Of a stretch of DNA of 64,000 bases, positions 23,256 to 35,075 are shown piece after piece (position 1 is the first letter of the stretch; each line of letters starts with the position of its first letter). The position numbers and the translations under genes are program-made. The notes beneath the pieces are model-generated. The model worked only from the letters and a program-made list of their open reading frames with translations, was not told where the DNA came from and did not search any database. The stretch comes from Saussurea involucrata. Taxonomy: Eukaryota; Streptophyta; Magnoliopsida; Asterales; Asteraceae. The stretch is taken from assembly GCA_033807775.1 (NCBI GenBank), contig CM066321.1, forward strand, positions 41,330,850 through 41,394,849, given 5' to 3'.

Positions 23256-24843
23256 TGTAATACCCCGGGTAAGTTCGTTAGTTAAATCCTAGTTTCGTTA
23301 AATTTAGTTAACTTTAAAGTTGGATGTTTAGGGTAAGTTTGGGTTAATTTATAAGTTAAGGGTGTTTGGGTAATTATTGAGAAGTTCAAGGTCTATATGG
23401 TAAGTATGGATAGATATTATCCCTTAAGCTATATCCAGATATTTTCATTTACAACAACTGTCCAGAAACATTAGAGTGTGTGAGTGTGTGTTTGTGAGGC
23501 AAAAGAAGAGAAAAGAAGAAAGCTAGGGTTAAGGCTTCAATTGGATTGCTTGGAAATGATTTAAGGTATGTTCCCTGTGTATTTTGTGTTGGTAATTACT
23601 AGTTAATGGTTCCTATCGGAGTAGAAACATCACAAACACATCTGGGGTTGATTCTGTCGATTTCTGGGCAAAAATGGGGTAAACCAACAGAGGTGTCCGG
23701 ATAAGTTGAATGTGTCCGGGTAGCTTCTTTGGTGGTGTCCGGGTAAGTTGTTGATAGTGTCCGAACGATTTGATTGATGGTTTCCGGATGATTTAGAGTC
23801 CGGATGGCATCCAGATTCCTTGTGTTGTCCGGATAAATCGTGTTGTCCGGATTAGTCTTGCTGTCCGGATTACTGAGGTTGTCCGGAAAAGTCATGTTGT
23901 CCGGGTTGTTTGGGTTGTCCGGATACTTTAGCTATTTTGGTCACTTTTGAGGATTTGAGTTATCTAGAGTCCTTGGTCTTCTAGTATGTTTTATGTGATC
24001 AGTTAGTAAGGGGATATTTGTATTTAATCTATTTGCAGACTCTGTGGATTGGGATTGATAGACTGAATCTTTGGAAAAGGCTTGGAAGCGTATTTTAAGA
24101 ATTCGAGGTGAGTTTTACTTTAAAAGTATTTTCAACTGGAATACATACGTATGGTTTGGGAATGTGATAATTAGTGATTAATGTGCTTATATGTATGGTA
24201 TACGTGATTGATAATATATTGAGATATATGTTGTGTTGATATTGTACGAAACGAGTATAGGTGAGCCGAATTATTGTTCGGCGGGGCTGTATGGAAATAC
24301 AGCGGGGCTGCATGAAATGGCAGTGGAGCTGTAGGTAATTGCAGCGGGGCTGTATGTAATTACAGTGAAGTCGACTGTATTGTACAGTGGCGATGATTAG
24401 TTGGCTTGCTACCGACTAATGTGGCCAGGGGAAAGAAGATGAGATGAGGAGAGATACACGGTGCATGAGTCCTAATGTGGTATTTATATACGTGTGGTAT
24501 ATGCGTGCTTATACGAAAGGTTTTATGTAAACTATTTTGATACAAAGTATTATGTGAAAAGAGTTTTATATTGATTTTGGAAAAGACCGGGATTAACTCA
24601 CTAGACCCGTTTGGTCTAACCCTCATTTTGTTTTCAAAAATATGTTTTCCAGGTTAAGGATCGGCAGGAGAGGATGAAGTGTAGGAAGCTTTTGATGGAT
24701 GTTGATTAGGAAACTTTTATATATTTTGTAATGTCAAGACTTTTGAGACCGTACTTGGTTTGTGATGTATCTTTTATTATGAATGTAATGAAGTTATGCA
24801 ATGTATGTTATTTGTTGTATGTTTGGGTAACCGGGTTGTTACA
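23256..24843 (+). repeat. Family B LTR 4
   Basis: Appears identical to LTR3. Confidence 0.9.
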
Positions 24844-25380
24844 AATGGTATCAGAGCCCTAGTTTAAGAGATTTAGGTATTTGGATTTATACCTAGACTT
24901 AAACTGCATGTGAAGTAGGATGTCCTTATTATTTTAGAACCTTGGGATGTTAAGTATAAAAAGGTAGAAGGAACATCATGTAAGGTATGTTCAAATTACA
25001 CCTGGCCAGTGTAAGCGTGAACTTACAAGTACATGTTGAACCGGAATATCTTGTTATATTGGGTATGTGCTTACGTGTATATTAACCTTGTTGAAATCAA
25101 CAGAGTGGCAAGTCGGGCTCGATGTATGGATAGAGGCGAAGACAGGTATATTTCTATACACTCTATACGTGCTAAAGTGTATTATATGACTTCGGTGTAA
25201 AATGATTATTGGTACTTTCGTGCTTTTGTTGCTTAGCGGTGTTAGAGATATAGGTAGAGGCGGAGCGTCTATTCAATTAGTTCCTATGGTTTTGATGCAG
25301 TTTGAAGCAGTAGTGATAAGTATTCGTTGCCTTTTTGCTTAACCGAATTCCGGGATTGAATTCTTTTAAGGGGGAGATAA
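24844..25380 (+). other. Family B internal domain 4
   Basis: 537 bp with PBS at 24846; ends in the purine tract before LTR5. Confidence 0.9.
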
Positions 25381-26948
25381 TGTAATACCCCGGGTAAGTT
25401 CGTTAGTTAAATCCTAGTTTCGTTAAATTTAGTTAACTTTAAAGTTGGATGTTTAGGGTAAGTTTGGGTTAATTTATAAGTTAAGGGTGTTTGGGTAATT
25501 ATTGAGAAGTTCAAGGTCTATATGGTAAGTATGGATAGATATTATCCCTTAAGCTATATCCAGATATTTTCATTTACAACAACTGTCCAGAAACATTAGA
25601 GTGTGTGAGTGTGTGTTTGTGAGGCAAAAGAAGAGAAAAGAAGAAAGCTAGGGTTAAGGCTTCAATTGGATTGCTTGGAAACGATTTAAGGTATGTTCCC
25701 TGTGTATTTTGTGTTGGTAATTACTAGTTAATGGTTCCTATCGGAGTAGAAACATCACAAACACATCTGGGGTTGATTCTGTCGATTTCTGGGCAAAAAT
25801 GGGGTAAACCGACAGAGGTGTCCGGATAAGTTGAATGTGTCCGGGTAGCTTCTTTGGTGGTGTCCGGGTAAGTTGTTGATAGTGTCCGGACGATTTGATT
25901 GATGGTTTCCGGATGATTTAGAGTCCGGATGGCATCCAGATTCCTTGTGTTGTCCGGATAAATCGTGTTGTCCGGATTAGTCTTGCTGTCCGGATTACTG
26001 AGGTTGTCCGGAAAAGTCATGTTGTCCGGGTTGTTTGGGTTGTCCGGATACTTTAGCTGTTTTGGTCACTTTTGAGGATTTGAGTTATCTAGAGTCCTTG
26101 GTCTTCTAGTATGTTTTATGTGATTAGTTAGTAAGGGGATATTTGTATTTAATCTATTTGCAGACTCTGTGGATTGGGATTGATAGACTGAATCTTTGGA
26201 AAAGGCTTGGAAGCGTATTTTAAGAATTCGAGGTGAGTTTTACTTTAAAAGTATTTTCAACTGGAATACATACGTATGGTTTGGGAATGTGATAATTAGT
26301 GATTAATGTGCTTATATGTATGGTGTACGTGATTGATGTGTTGATATTGTACGAAACGAGTATAGGTGAGCCGAATTATTGTTCGGCGGGGCTGTATGGA
26401 AATACAGCGGGGCTGCATGAAATGGCAGTGGAGCTGTAGGTAATTGCAGCGGGGCTGTATGTAATTACAGTGGAGTCGACTGTATTGTACAGTGACGATG
26501 ATTAGTTGGCTTGCTACCTACTAATGTGGCCAGGGGAAAGAAGATGAGATGAGGAGAGATACACGGTGCACGAGTCCTAATGTGGTATTTATATACGTGT
26601 GGTATATGCGTGCTTATACGAAAGGTTTTATGTAAACTATTTTGATACAAAGTATTATGTGAAAAGAGTTTTATATTGATTTTGGAAAAGACCGGGATTA
26701 ACTCACTAGACCCGTTTGGTCTAACCCTCATTTTGTTTTCAAAAATATGTTTTCCAGGTTAAGGATCGGCAGGAGAGGATGAAGTGTAGGAAGCTTTTGA
26801 TGGATGTTGATTAGGAAACTTTTATATATTTTGTAATGTCAAGACTTTTGAGACCGTACTTGGTTTGTGATGTATCTTTTATTATGAATGTAATGAAGTT
26901 ATGCAATGTATGTTATTTGTTGTATGTTTGGGAAACCGGGTTGTTACA
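25381..26948 (+). repeat. Family B LTR 5 (outer, most diverged)
   Basis: 1568 bp. A 20-bp deletion near 26335 and at least ten private substitutions (for example GACGATG for GGCGATG near 26495 and GGAAACC for GGTAACC near 26931). It is followed directly by GTATC, so it is the true 3' end of the array. Confidence 0.9.
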
Positions 26949-27229
26949 GTATCGTCGTGGGTAAACGGGAGGAGCAGGTGGTGTGCGATGGTGGGTGGTT
27001 ACGGTGGTGGCAGCAGATGGTGGGTGGTTACGGTGGTGGGTATGGCGGCAGGGAGGAGCAGCGGCTGGGTATGGCGGCAGGAGTGGTGCTCGACAGAGAG
27101 AACGGTGGGAGGTTACGGTGGTGGCAGCAGATGGTGGGTGGTTACAGTGGTGGCGCTGCAGGTGGTGTTCGATGGGAAGGAGATGGTGGTGGCGCTGCAA
27201 GTTGGTTTTTTGGAGATGAAGACTGGTGG

Positions 27230-27292
<63 letters not shown>

Positions 27293-28055
27293 GTCGCCTA
27301 CCACCACAAGCAGCAAGCCGCCGCCGGCGACCAGACCTGCAACCACCATCTCAGATCGCCGCCCTTCCACCTGCAGAAACCACATCGCCCTCTCTCTCTA
27401 TCTCTGTCGTCTCTCTCTAAATAAAACCGAGATTTTATTTGCACAGATCTGCAACCAACACCCAAATCCAAATAAAACCCAAATTTATTTTGCACAGATC
27501 TTCTCGTCCAAAAACAGAGACATATTTTTTTAACTAGGATGCCGGAGACGAAGAGAGGAGGGGGCGACCGGAGACGAAGGGGATGGCCGGAGAAGAAGAG
27601 AGGAGGGGCGATCGGAAAAAATGGAGGATGGAGAAGGAGGGCAGTGGTTCACGAACAAATGGTGTCGCCTCCATCACCACAGCAAAAAACAGACAAAATG
27701 GGTCTCTCATGGAGGAGGAGGGTACTAGTTCAGATGGTGGTGGTGGTGGTGGTGGTTGGTATGGGGGTTGGTGGAGATGATATATATATATATATATATG
27801 TTTAATTTTAAATGGAAATTCAAGTAAAAAGAAATTGTAATGAAAAGTAAAAAAGTGAGTAAAATGACCATTTTACCCTCATGTGCAAGGCACATGAGGG
27901 GCTTTAACAGAGGACACCTAACGGTGTTAGTCTCGAGGGACCAAAACCGAGCACTTCTGCATATTAGACGATCATTCTTGCAATAAAAAATTTCTGGGGA
28001 CCAAAAGTGCGAAAATCAACATACCACAGGGACCAAAAATGCAATTAACTCATAT
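26949..28055. mobile_element. MULE-like remnant with right terminal sequence
   Basis: GGTGGTGG-rich text, a (TA)n (27233-27290), a CCGGAGAAGAAGAG block (27541-27610) like one in the first MULE (1050-1100), then a terminal zone (27840-28055) with GTAAAATGACCATTTTACC, GAGGGACCAAAAC and GGGACCAAAAATGC. This matches the end structure of the MULE at 96-1432 in type. Its left end was probably left of 16881. Gly/Trp-rich open frames here come from the GGTGGT repeats. Confidence 0.55.
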
Positions 28056-28189
28056 ATATATATATATATATACTACTTATATATGCATTTTGACAAAAAG
28101 TCTTAAAGACAACAAGTGATGCACAAAGTACTATCAATTTATGCAGAAAATTGAAAAATCTCTTAATTACAAATATATATGTATATATA

Positions 28190-28894
28190 TAGGGGTGAAC
28201 ATGTGGTACCATGTTTTTTTTCATATACCATATACCAACCAATTATAATTGGTATACAAAATCTTATACCATGTACCAACCAATTATACTTGGTACCAAC
28301 TAGATTGGTACCAACTTTTTTCGGTTGGTACATGTTGGTACGGTTTTGTACCAACATCTCAAAAATTGAATTATGAATTAATTAGATTGACATTTTTACC
28401 AACTAGATCTAGATGCACTAAACATGTCGAGCATTAATAATTGTTGATATGCGTTGTACCATTCAAATAATCTTCATATAACACAAATATTCACTAATAG
28501 TTTAATACAAACGACAATTAAGGAGCGAGAATGGACCATGAAGAGTGGAGATGTAGGCGAGTTATCAAAGTTATTAATGATAAGCGAATGAATTCAATCA
28601 AGTTCTATATATCAATTTGTATTACAATTTAACAAAACGTAAAACAAGATAATTTAAATTTTTATAAATCAAAATATGTTGTATCATTGTTAAACTTTAA
28701 TTAATAAATATTTAGAAAAATAAGTCGGTACGGTACGGTATTACCGTGGTACACGACTTCTAATACCACGTATCAACCAAGTTTAAATAGTTGGTACGAT
28801 ATACCAATCAATTTAGATCGGTACCAACTAAATTGGTACCAATTAAATTGGTACGGGAATTGGTTGGTTTGTCTCGGTACAAAATTGACACCCC

Positions 28895-28896
<2 letters not shown>
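28190..28896. mobile_element. hAT-like MITE
   Basis: The ends TAGGGGTGAACA and TTGACACCCCTA are short inverted repeats of hAT type (TAGGGGTG), inside TATATATA that could be an 8-bp duplication or simple repeat. The interior is dense in TTGGTACCAA palindromes and strongly foldable. No transposase. Confidence 0.65.
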
Positions 28897-28912
<16 letters not shown>

Positions 28913-28931
<19 letters not shown>

Positions 28932-29280
28932 GCGGGTTCAAACGAGGAGCGTACCAATTTAAGAGAACGTGAGGAGCAATTGACAGTTATGAATCACATG
29001 TGATTGGCAGTTGTGGATCACATGTGATTCACAACTGATCTGGAGGAGCAATTGACAGTTATGAATCACATGTGATTGGCAGTTATGAATCATTAATGAT
29101 CCGCGACTTGCACGCCTCGCGAACCACCTCGCGCCACTTTTGCGCGAATTTTCGAGTTAAATCCGATTTTTTAGGGTTGTAAATCATATGTGATCAGAAG
29201 CATGGGAGTGCTCCTCACGTTCTCTTAAATTGATGCGCTCCTCGTTTGAACCTTCCTCTCTCTCTCTCTCTCTCTCTCTA
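28913..29280 (+). mobile_element. MITE copy 2 (inverted relative to copy 1)
   Basis: GGTTCAAACGAGGAGCG at the left and CGCTCCTCGTTTGAACC at the right form a clear TIR, bounded by (GA)n and (CT)n and by TA tracts. The interior matches the reverse complement of 12861-13210, including GCGCGAATTTTCGAGTTAA and the ATCACATGTGAT palindromes. Confidence 0.8.
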
Positions 29281-29356
29281 CATATATATATATATATATA
29301 TTTGCATAATGTATCAACTTTCTATGCATCTCACTTATACGGGCTTTTCCCTATTA

Positions 29357-29684
29357 GGCCACCCGTAGCGGGTGGCGGGTTTCCTTCGGGTAAATGCCAC
29401 ATCACCATGGGCTTCCTTATGCAACCGGTACGGGGGGCGGGCTTATTGCTGGCTTCACCATCGGGTTCCCCAGCCCGAATGCCCGAGACGAGTGGGTGAG
29501 AGGGTGAGAGAGAGGAGGGTGTGAGGTGACGAGTGAAAAAATGACATGTGGCATCCGGGTTTATTTTATGTATTGGGTATTGGTACTTCACTTTTGGGTT
29601 TGGAGATGGTTTATAGAAAAGCTGATGTGGCGCTGATGTGGCGCTGTGGGCTTTTGGGCTTTTACATAACGGGTACGGATGGTC
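29357..29684. mobile_element. Tourist/PIF-Harbinger-like MITE
   Basis: The outer sequences GGCCACCCGTA and TACGGATGGTC are imperfect inverted repeats flanked by TTA on both sides (29354-29356, 29685-29687), the 3-bp duplication expected of PIF/Harbinger. The 328-bp GC-rich interior codes for nothing recognisable. Confidence 0.6.
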
Positions 29685-29913
29685 TTAAGGCCCATGCTTG
29701 ATTGTTTTTTTCTTTCTTTTCTCTCTTCCACGTCTCAGTCCATAGCAACTAGTGCTATACCCGTCCGGTGGCCGGGTATACAACATGACGTAAAATTCTA
29801 GTAAATGTAAGGACAAAGTTGGGTGATATCTCTCATTACAACCCCACGTAAGGATACTAATTTCGGCTATTAATAGGATAAGTTAGATTTGTAAACAATA
29901 TTTATTGATTATA

Positions 29914-29948
29914 ATACCAAAGACAATAATCAAGTCAAAAGCAATAAT
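29914..29948 (+). repeat. Inverted-repeat arm (partner 31959-31993)
   Basis: ATACCAAAGACAATAATCAA and the following bases recur as a 35-nt reverse complement 2 kb away, within the minus-strand Helitron. Confidence 0.85.
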
Positions 29949-31958
29949 CAAACCAAACACATTGCAAATTTCCGTTGGTCGGCTATACAACATGACTTTA
30001 ATCAAGATTCACTTCTTTGATTGGTCACTTTTTTCATCATTGTTAAACGTTGTTTTTCAATCTAGCAAGATGCTTAGTCAAACTATAACCGACTTTCTCA
30101 TGCCATTGACTCTCGGTCAGGTACCCTTCAGCTTGAAGGGTCCTTCCTTATCTTTTGTAATAGATAATAGGCAAAGAAGGGATCGAAAGTGGATTATCCC
30201 TTCTCGATTTCAAGATTTTTGCGATCTCAAATTGGGTACTTAAATGTCAGTCCTTCACCACATACATTAGTTCCATATAAGTATATAACCTGCCAAGACA
30301 ACTTATAACTTGAAATGTTAATAAAGAAAGCAAAGATAAACCTTCTTTATACAACCAACATACTCTTTTACAACGTGAACTCCTCCATGTATCTCTGTTT
30401 GTTCCTCTTACAAATTCACTCTTATATATAAATATGCACATCCACAATGTGTTTGTTAGGAATATCATGTAAGGATACTAATCTTTAAGGTTCCATATAC
30501 TTAATATATAAATTTGAAATTTCAATCATTTTTACAAATTTTTTGCCTTTGCATTTAGCAAAAGCTTTCATTTGTTGTATTTCCTTATTTATCATATACT
30601 TCTTTGCCTGCACATAGCGGATTCCGATTGATATTTTTTTCTGTAATGATATTGTGCAGCATCTAAAATATCAATAGTGAAATGGAAAGCCTTCACATTT
30701 CTTTTTGTCGATTGAACCATGGTCAAGATTTGGGTTGTTGACGTTTATACCACTTGTTGCTACAAATAATAAACAATATCTTAACGTTCTTGTAAGCCCT
30801 TCGTGGACAGTCTCATAAGATGTTGGTTTATGCTTTTATTTGATAAATAAACGAACATGAAAAAAATTTCTATTTCATTTAGCTAATTGAACAAACATGA
30901 ACAATTGTCTCATGTGTTCATTTACGAACATTAGCATTCGTTCATTTATGGCAATTCTTCAATCCAACATACACTCTCATACGTCTATATATTTCTCATA
31001 TTAAAACCATTTTTACTTTGTTTTTTTTCATTTTTACAAATTAAATTGAAAATCTAATGCTCCAACACATGTATGAAGATTGAGTACAAATTAGAGCTTT
31101 CATGATGGAATCAAAGTTATTGATTAATTAATTGCAGATTTCATGGGTGTTCCACATTTTTACATGGAGAAAATGTGAACTGCTTGAAATAATTATTCAA
31201 TAGTATGGTAATGATAATAATTTAGATGATATTCTTTAAAAAATAATTATTTAAAAGTACGGTAAATTGGTAACCCAACATGTTTATTCAAAGACATAAA
31301 AGCACATGATCAAATGTTTCCGTAAATCTTCCATATTAAGGGGCTTTGTACCAAATATTTTCAAGGTGAAAGTTTACCGACACGCTTCATTACGTATCCC
31401 CACCTTATCAAGTAACATTATCGGCTATCATTTCATAGATGGATATTAAAAGATAAGAAAGAACATATACTTCTCTTCTAAACCAGAATATTTGATTCGT
31501 TTCATAATAAACTAAAGTTTCTTGCAGTAGGCGAATAATTTTGCATATTGTGCATTAACAAAGTTCCATTATGAGTTCACTATATCATGAGGTTGTTTCT
31601 AAAGAGCTGCATGATGAAAGTGCTATCTTTGTAGGATCCTTCACTTAGGGAATCAAGCTCAGAGATTACATAAAATATTTCTATGGATAATAGCTTTCTT
31701 AAAAATAAGTAAACAACCCTGCATAAAGAAAAAAAACAGCATGCTTCTGATGATGGATGCTCTTTTATTCACAATGAATAATAACCTTTATATCATCTCC
31801 ACCCTAGTTTGTTGCTTACCAACTAAAACTAACCCCAAAGGAAACTAACGACATATCCGTTTCAGCTCAAAACAATAAACGTACCGTGGACAGCAGCATG
31901 ATATACTCTCTTTTCTGTCAATCCAATATCTGGCATTATTAAATAAATATTGTTTGGT

Positions 31959-31993
31959 ATTATTGCTTTTGACTTGATTATTGTCTTTGGTAT
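31959..31993 (-). repeat. Inverted-repeat arm (partner 29914-29948)
   Basis: Reverse complement of the arm above. Both arms sit next to an AACAATATTTATT phrase. Confidence 0.85.
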
Positions 31994-32244
31994 ATCCCTG
32001 CACACATCACAACTATACATATTCACACACCACCTCCGACAGATGGAAATCAAGCGAGGTGTGACGTGGATCTGATTGGTATATCCCTGAATCTGCAAAA
32101 TACAGCATATCAATTGCTGTAGAAAATCCATCAAGCAAATAGATACATAATGGTAGATTTAGATGAACAAATTTGAGATACTATTTGACTAAAATCAACA
32201 GGTAACCAAGATGAAGATCGAGAAAATAACACTTACAAACAACA

Positions 32245-33758
32245 TCACTCAGTCTCAGTGTAAAGCAAATGACAAGTCTTTGCCTCTCCATTTGATGCTT
32301 TGAGCTCGAGTACCTGCATAGAGTAAAAGGGTCAATGATAACAACCATCTATGGTATCATTACATGAGCATCACATGTATTTTGAGTTATGATATTCAGA
32401 ACTTCCAGCTAATAACTTAAAACAAAAATTGTTGATGACACTTAACATTTTGTCACCAAGAATAATAAACTCATAATTATACTTCGTTAATTAGAATATG
32501 GTTTTTCTCTCCATCCCATATTCAAATCAGAAACTGTCAGGATCGAATCTTAACAAGATAATTAACACTTAGAATTCAGAATTAAAGAATCTGCGGAAAA
32601 GAACTTTAATTCTCACAATCAAGAACAATGTAACAGAAAATTCACCACTTTGTATATTCACTAAATCGACTCACAAGATTACAACCAAACCTCAATCTTG
32701 TTGAACAGGCTCAACAAGACGACTTCTACTTCTCTAGAAATAGGGTTCTAAAACCTTGAGGTTAATTCTCTCTGAAAACGATATCGAATTCTTTTTCACA
32801 CGTATATCATCTGTATCTCATGTATATTCTAATAGCTATCTATCAACAAATATATATACAGAATAATTACAAGATAACTATCAAAAAGTAACTTGATCTT
32901 CTAAATCTTCGTTAAACACATCTTGATCAATTCCTTCTTTGTCTCCAAAAGTATCGCATACCAATCTTAACGAACTCAGCAGTATTAACCTTCATTCTTC
33001 ATGAGCAGTAGTAACAATCTCCAGCAGTATTAAGTCACGAGCAGTACTAACAGATATTCGATACCAGCAGTACTAACCTTGACTTGCAGTAGTAACTTAG
33101 ACAAGCAGTACTAACCTCACATAAGCAGTATTAATAATGTTCCAGCAGTAGTAATATACCAGCAGCATTAACTTTGTTCAGCAGTATTAACTTTGTTCTG
33201 GCAGCACTAACATTGAACTGGCAGTACTAACCTTGAACTGGCAGTAGTAATGTTGTTCTGGCAGTACTAGCCATACTTAGCATATCTTCAGTTCCCAACA
33301 GAAACCATTTCTGTTTTAGTTAATGGAAATATGAGAACACGAAACAAAAAAGGCCTTCACCTTCGTTCTCGTTAGTTCCTTCTATACTGAATTCTCAAAT
33401 CTGATGTGCCTTTATTTGTAACAGGAAACTGATGTACAAATAGAATGGATGTGAGCAGCAGAAAAGAGACGTGAGGATTTCCCATTACCTGGATATGGAG
33501 AAATCGAGCAGGGAATTGAAATAAAGAAATCAAACAAACATCAAATTCATAATTAAAATGAAAAGAAAAGAGACCTCTACTACTGAAACCATATTTCCTG
33601 ATTTCTGGAAATGAAAACCCTTTGTAAAATCATAGGAACTAAGAAATCCTAAAAGAACGATGTACCTTGAAAGTGATCTTGTTAGCCAACCGAGGCAATT
33701 TCCCACTTTTTTCCATCACCAAAAATTGAAGCCAAGTCATCGCAGTCGATTGACTCAT
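32245..33758 (-). CDS. Putative two-exon captured mini-gene, unknown function
   Basis: Exon 1 (33758-33666) starts MSQSTAMTWLQFL and ends ..LANKITFK at an AAG|GTACAT donor. Exon 2 (32313-32245) begins after CTCTATGCAG, continues in phase as VLELKASNGEAKTCHLLYTE and stops with TGA, giving 53 residues. The intron (33665-32314) holds the solo LTR. Upstream (34330-33937) is a CT-rich, 5' UTR-like leader ending in a GTATGAG donor. I do not recognise the protein. It could be a truncated host gene picked up by the Helitron or a chance frame. Confidence 0.35.
32535..33300 (-). mobile_element. Solo LTR, probably Ty1/copia-like
   Basis: 766 bp bounded by TGTCAGG and CCCAACA, with a perfect 5-bp duplication GAAAC on both sides (32530-32534, 33301-33305). 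Read on the minus strand it starts TGTTGGGAAC, as many copia LTRs do, and has a TATATATTT near 32860 ahead of a leader-like zone. No internal domain remains, so it arose by LTR-LTR recombination. Confidence 0.85.
33020..33280 (-). repeat. Degenerate GCAGTAYTAAC repeats in solo LTR U3
   Basis: More than a dozen copies of (G/C)CAGTA(C/G/T)TAAC spaced about 15-25 bp apart, upstream of the presumed promoter when read on the minus strand. They could act as promoter repeats (inference). Confidence 0.65.
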
Positions 33759-33936
33759 CTTTTTTTATGTGCTCTTTCCTCTTCTTCAAAACTATATTAT
33801 CTGTTACATAAACGAATCAAACAAAATCAAAGAAACCCTAACATATGTAATCTTACACACATCGATTCATGAATAACCAACTTAAACAAAGAGAGAATCA
33901 AGAGTGAATTACTGGATTGTTAAATAAGCTCATACC

Positions 33937-34330
33937 TTAAATGCAAGATTGAATCCTATAGCAAAGTCGAACTCTCGATATCTTATCAATTAATTGCAGC
34001 CTCCATGTTCAACAGAAGAAGTCGTGAAATCGTGGACCAGGGGGTGGGAGGGAGAAATCGACAGAGAATGGGAAGAAATCGTAGAAGAAATTTGGGTACA
34101 ACAATCGACATTTATAGGGCTCCATGAGAGTTCGTGGGAGAGAAATCTGCTGAAATCGTGGGTGCGGGAGTTGAAGAACACAGAGAGGGAGACAAACCTG
34201 CAACGGTTGTGAGGAATCGTGGAGAAAAGGAAGAGGTTGTGTGTAGAGTGTGAGGGAGATAACCTGGGAGTTGAAGAACGTGGACTTCCATTTGAGAGAG
34301 GGCTGAGAGAGGAGATAACCTGCATGTGTG
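33937..34330 (-). promoter_or_regulatory. 5' UTR-like leader of the putative captured gene
   Basis: Minus-strand sequence is CT-rich, with CTCTCTCAAATGG, TTCTTCAACTCCC and CACGATTTC repeats and a donor TTTAAG|GTATGAG near 33937. The composition is typical of plant 5' leaders. No TATA element could be fixed. Confidence 0.35.
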
Positions 34331-35047
34331 AATGGGCTGAATGAGCTGAATGAAATGGCTTAAGGAATTTGAACGGCCAAGACTTTATTTTGAGTTGAGT
34401 TTATACGGCCCAGATTGATCCAAAGGTGGTTGGACTCAACTGGGTCCATAGTATAGGTAATTTGCAAGCCATACCTCTCCACGTCTCTGCAACACTACTT
34501 CTCATACTCATCCCATACCGAAAGTATTGCAGCAATACTTCTCTGTGTGGCCACGAAAATCCGATATTCAAATTTCATTCACCAACCTCCAGAGCGATTT
34601 GAATTGTTCATCTCTATCTCCCGCTCCAATTTGAATCTCTCCATTCAAAACCCTAGATATATTATCTTTTTTCTCCAAAGGAGGTATTTTTCCATCTGCT
34701 CTTAAACTGAGGTATGTTTTTCCCATAAACCCTAGATTTGTTCATTTACTATGCTTGGTTTATGATTTTTATTGCCATTTGATTTATGTTGTTACACCTC
34801 GACCTTGTCTACTGAGATTTATGATTGTTTTCCTTCCTGTTGTCCCAGATGACGGTTAGAGCTCCCGATTCGTGCCATATTATGGTTAAGGCTCTCTAAA
34901 AATTTTGTTTAATTTCTATTCTTCTCTTGATTCCATTCACAATTGATCTACTCACATGATTAGGGTTCAGGAAGAGGCAATCTCCATTATCATTATGTCT
35001 CATTTTGTCGCCTTCAGGTTTTTGTAAGTGATTCCCCCCTTTCTTAC

Positions 35048-35075
35048 ACTTCTGCTTGACGGATATAAATATACA
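35048..35075 (+). repeat. 28-nt source copy of a templated junction
   Basis: Exactly identical to 56673-56700 at a rearrangement breakpoint; the key phrase is CTTGACGGATATAAATATAC. Confidence 0.85.

Larger units (their letters stand above)
16881..26948 (+). mobile_element. Five-LTR concatemeric LTR retrotransposon, family B
   Basis: Five LTRs (TGTAATACCC...GGGTTGTTACA) alternate with four internal domains of exactly 537 bp, period 2125 bp. The whole 10,068-bp array is bounded by one target duplication, GTATC (16876-16880 and 26949-26953). Every internal domain has its own PBS and polypurine tract. Nothing is encoded; the antisense open frames repeated in each LTR are by-products. LTR1 and LTR5 carry most of the private differences and the middle units are almost identical, which fits one two-LTR insertion later amplified by unequal exchange. 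Insertion of a preformed concatemer, or assembly duplication, are alternatives. Confidence 0.9.
29749..34457 (-). mobile_element. Helitron on minus strand carrying gene-like sequence
   Basis: The minus-strand 3' end is well formed: a CCCGG/CCGGG-type hairpin (29759-29777), ATAGCA and CTAG at 29749-29752, followed by T. The proposed 5' end at 34457 reads CCTATACTATGG after A, one base from the expected TCTATACTATGG, so it is tentative. Inside are a plant-like 5' UTR and small exons (32245-34330) and a solo LTR. No Rep/helicase is present. Confidence 0.55.

Noticed and set aside
16881..26948. Classical satellite DNA or an rDNA-type tandem gene cluster with 2125-bp period
   Set aside because: Each unit has LTR ends, a tRNA primer site and a purine tract, and the array is bounded by a 5-bp target duplication; no rRNA sequence is present.
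26901..27533. 210-codon frame with GGGYGGGS and a run of YI
   Set aside because: It crosses GGTGGT and TA microsatellites and begins in an LTR; composition-driven.
34009..34325. Antisense frames with signal-peptide-like starts in the Helitron
   Set aside because: They lie in a CT-rich, leader-like region; overlapping frames on both strands are open for compositional reasons.
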